Shown: positions 7,311-7,911 of the stretch, piece after piece
Layout of the letters: the number at the start of each line of letters is the position of its first letter
Position numbering within the stretch: position 1 is the stretch's first letter
Assembly: GCA_002435545.1 (NCBI GenBank)
Contig: DJNB01000038.1
Location: forward strand, 1-7,911
DNA from: Lachnoclostridium sp. UBA6475
Lineage (GTDB): Bacteria; Bacillota; Clostridia; Lachnospirales; Lachnospiraceae
DNA length: 7,911 nt
Direction of reading: 5' to 3'
Translations under genes and position numbers: made by a program
Notes under the pieces: model-generated
The model's database searches: none
What the model was told of the DNA's origin: nothing
The model's input: the letters and a program-made list of their open reading frames with translations, nothing else

Positions 7311-7911
7311 AATGCGCTTTCGATACCAACGGAAAAAGTCATTACCTACGATCTGTCGGATGCGTCGCTTATAACGGACAAAACAATCATGGATTATTTT
7401 GGCAGGGAGACGACGGTAAAAGTCATCGAGATCAATATTACAGAAAATGGAGATTATAAGATTACGGGAAGCAATGAGATCAATGGTGCGCTGATCGATA
7501 CCCATATCGTTGTGGCAGAGGGAGTCGAAGCAAACATTATTTTTGAGGGTGCCACAATAGAAAATGATGACCGGTATGGTGATGATGTAGGTGGATGTGG
7601 ATCCGTTTCGTACAGTCAGTTGTTTCCGATTTTGGACATTGAAGGAAAAGCAAATCTTTATGTAGAAAAAGATTCTTCCCTTACTTCTGCGGCTGTGAAT
7701 GAAAATCCCGTGATCTGTGTAACCGGAGAGATGACCCTGCAGGAAGGTACGGGAAGTCTGAAACTTGCTGTGGGAAGCGGTGAGGGCGTATGTTCGCAGG
7801 AACAGGTAATCTGTGGATACAAAAACGGAAAGTGGGGAAACGTAACAATAAAAGGGGGAAAACTGGATTTTACGGGAAGAATCTATAACATAGATCAATT
7901 TACAATGACCG
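7155..7911 (+). CDS. Large secreted modular surface protein, paralogue 3 (3'-truncated by window)
   Basis: The frame is open from ATG 7155 to the right edge (252 full codons) without a stop. Residues 1-43 are the same signal peptide type as paralogue 2, starting MRRQNYFNNRKIRRQ and ending AYA before KGQTTLEEM. The following beta-rich N-terminal domain is colinear with paralogue 2, with only a net 2-codon deletion near GYKNGKWGNV. Shared motifs are YDLSDASLITDK, GSNEINGALIDTH, SYSQLFPILDI and GRIYNIDQFTMT. Divergence rises away from the signal peptide: the stretch after SLKL (about residues 208-220) differs strongly and has two cysteines not found in paralogue 2. The rest of the gene, presumably helix, GLUG, linker and LRR modules, lies outside the window. 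Function is inferred to match its neighbours. Confidence 0.92.
   Translation, partial: MRRQNYFNNRKIRRQAKKVICIATLTATMLTSIPFVSYTDAYAKGQTTLEEMNALSIPTEKVITYDLSDASLITDKTIMDYFGRETTVKVIEINITENGDYKITGSNEINGALIDTHIVVAEGVEANIIFEGATIENDDRYGDDVGGCGSVSYSQLFPILDIEGKANLYVEKDSSLTSAAVNENPVICVTGEMTLQEGTGSLKLAVGSGEGVCSQEQVICGYKNGKWGNVTIKGGKLDFTGRIYNIDQFTMT

Overview
The window is almost entirely filled by a head-to-tail array of very large, secreted, modular surface-protein genes, all on the + strand. There is one nearly complete copy cut at its 5' end (1-3347), one complete copy (3396-7109, 1237 aa) and the start of a third (7155 to the window end). The spacers are only 48 and 45 nt and hold no visible terminator or promoter, so the copies look co-transcribed. 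The array probably continues beyond both window edges.

The modules suggest a Gram-positive anaerobe of the Clostridia, most likely Lachnospiraceae-like. They are a Gram-positive signal peptide, beta-helix and GLUG-type repeats, a Pro/Thr/Lys-rich linker, and a Lys-rich C-terminal domain with BspA-type leucine-rich repeats (LRR_5). Strong GGAGG ribosome binding sites and moderate GC fit this. The taxonomic call is inference from protein style only; no marker gene is present.

Layout of one unit, taken from the complete copy: signal peptide (residues 1-43); N-terminal beta-rich domain resembling Cthe_2159-type carbohydrate-binding proteins (about 44-225); 'TxxGGxI' beta-helix rungs (about 230-360); a small domain weakly like an InlB B-repeat (about 429-495); GLUG-like repeats (about 608-727); a 'FASGE..LLNQ' segment and an Ig/MBG-like domain (about 760-925); a Pro/Thr/Lys linker (927-1087); and a C-terminal LRR_5-type domain (1088-1237). 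There is no LPXTG motif and no C-terminal membrane segment.

The paralogues are not evenly diverged. An 850-nt block covering the end of the linker, the C-terminal domain, the spacer and the next signal peptide aligns without gaps between 2702-3551 and 6461-7310. The central ligand-facing modules are much more diverged, with short identical islands. The linker is an in-frame tandem repeat whose length differs between copies. Together this looks like a family of paralogous surface proteins evolving by tandem duplication, recombination or gene conversion at conserved ends, and repeat slippage. Their molecular function (adhesion or glycan binding) is inferred, not shown.
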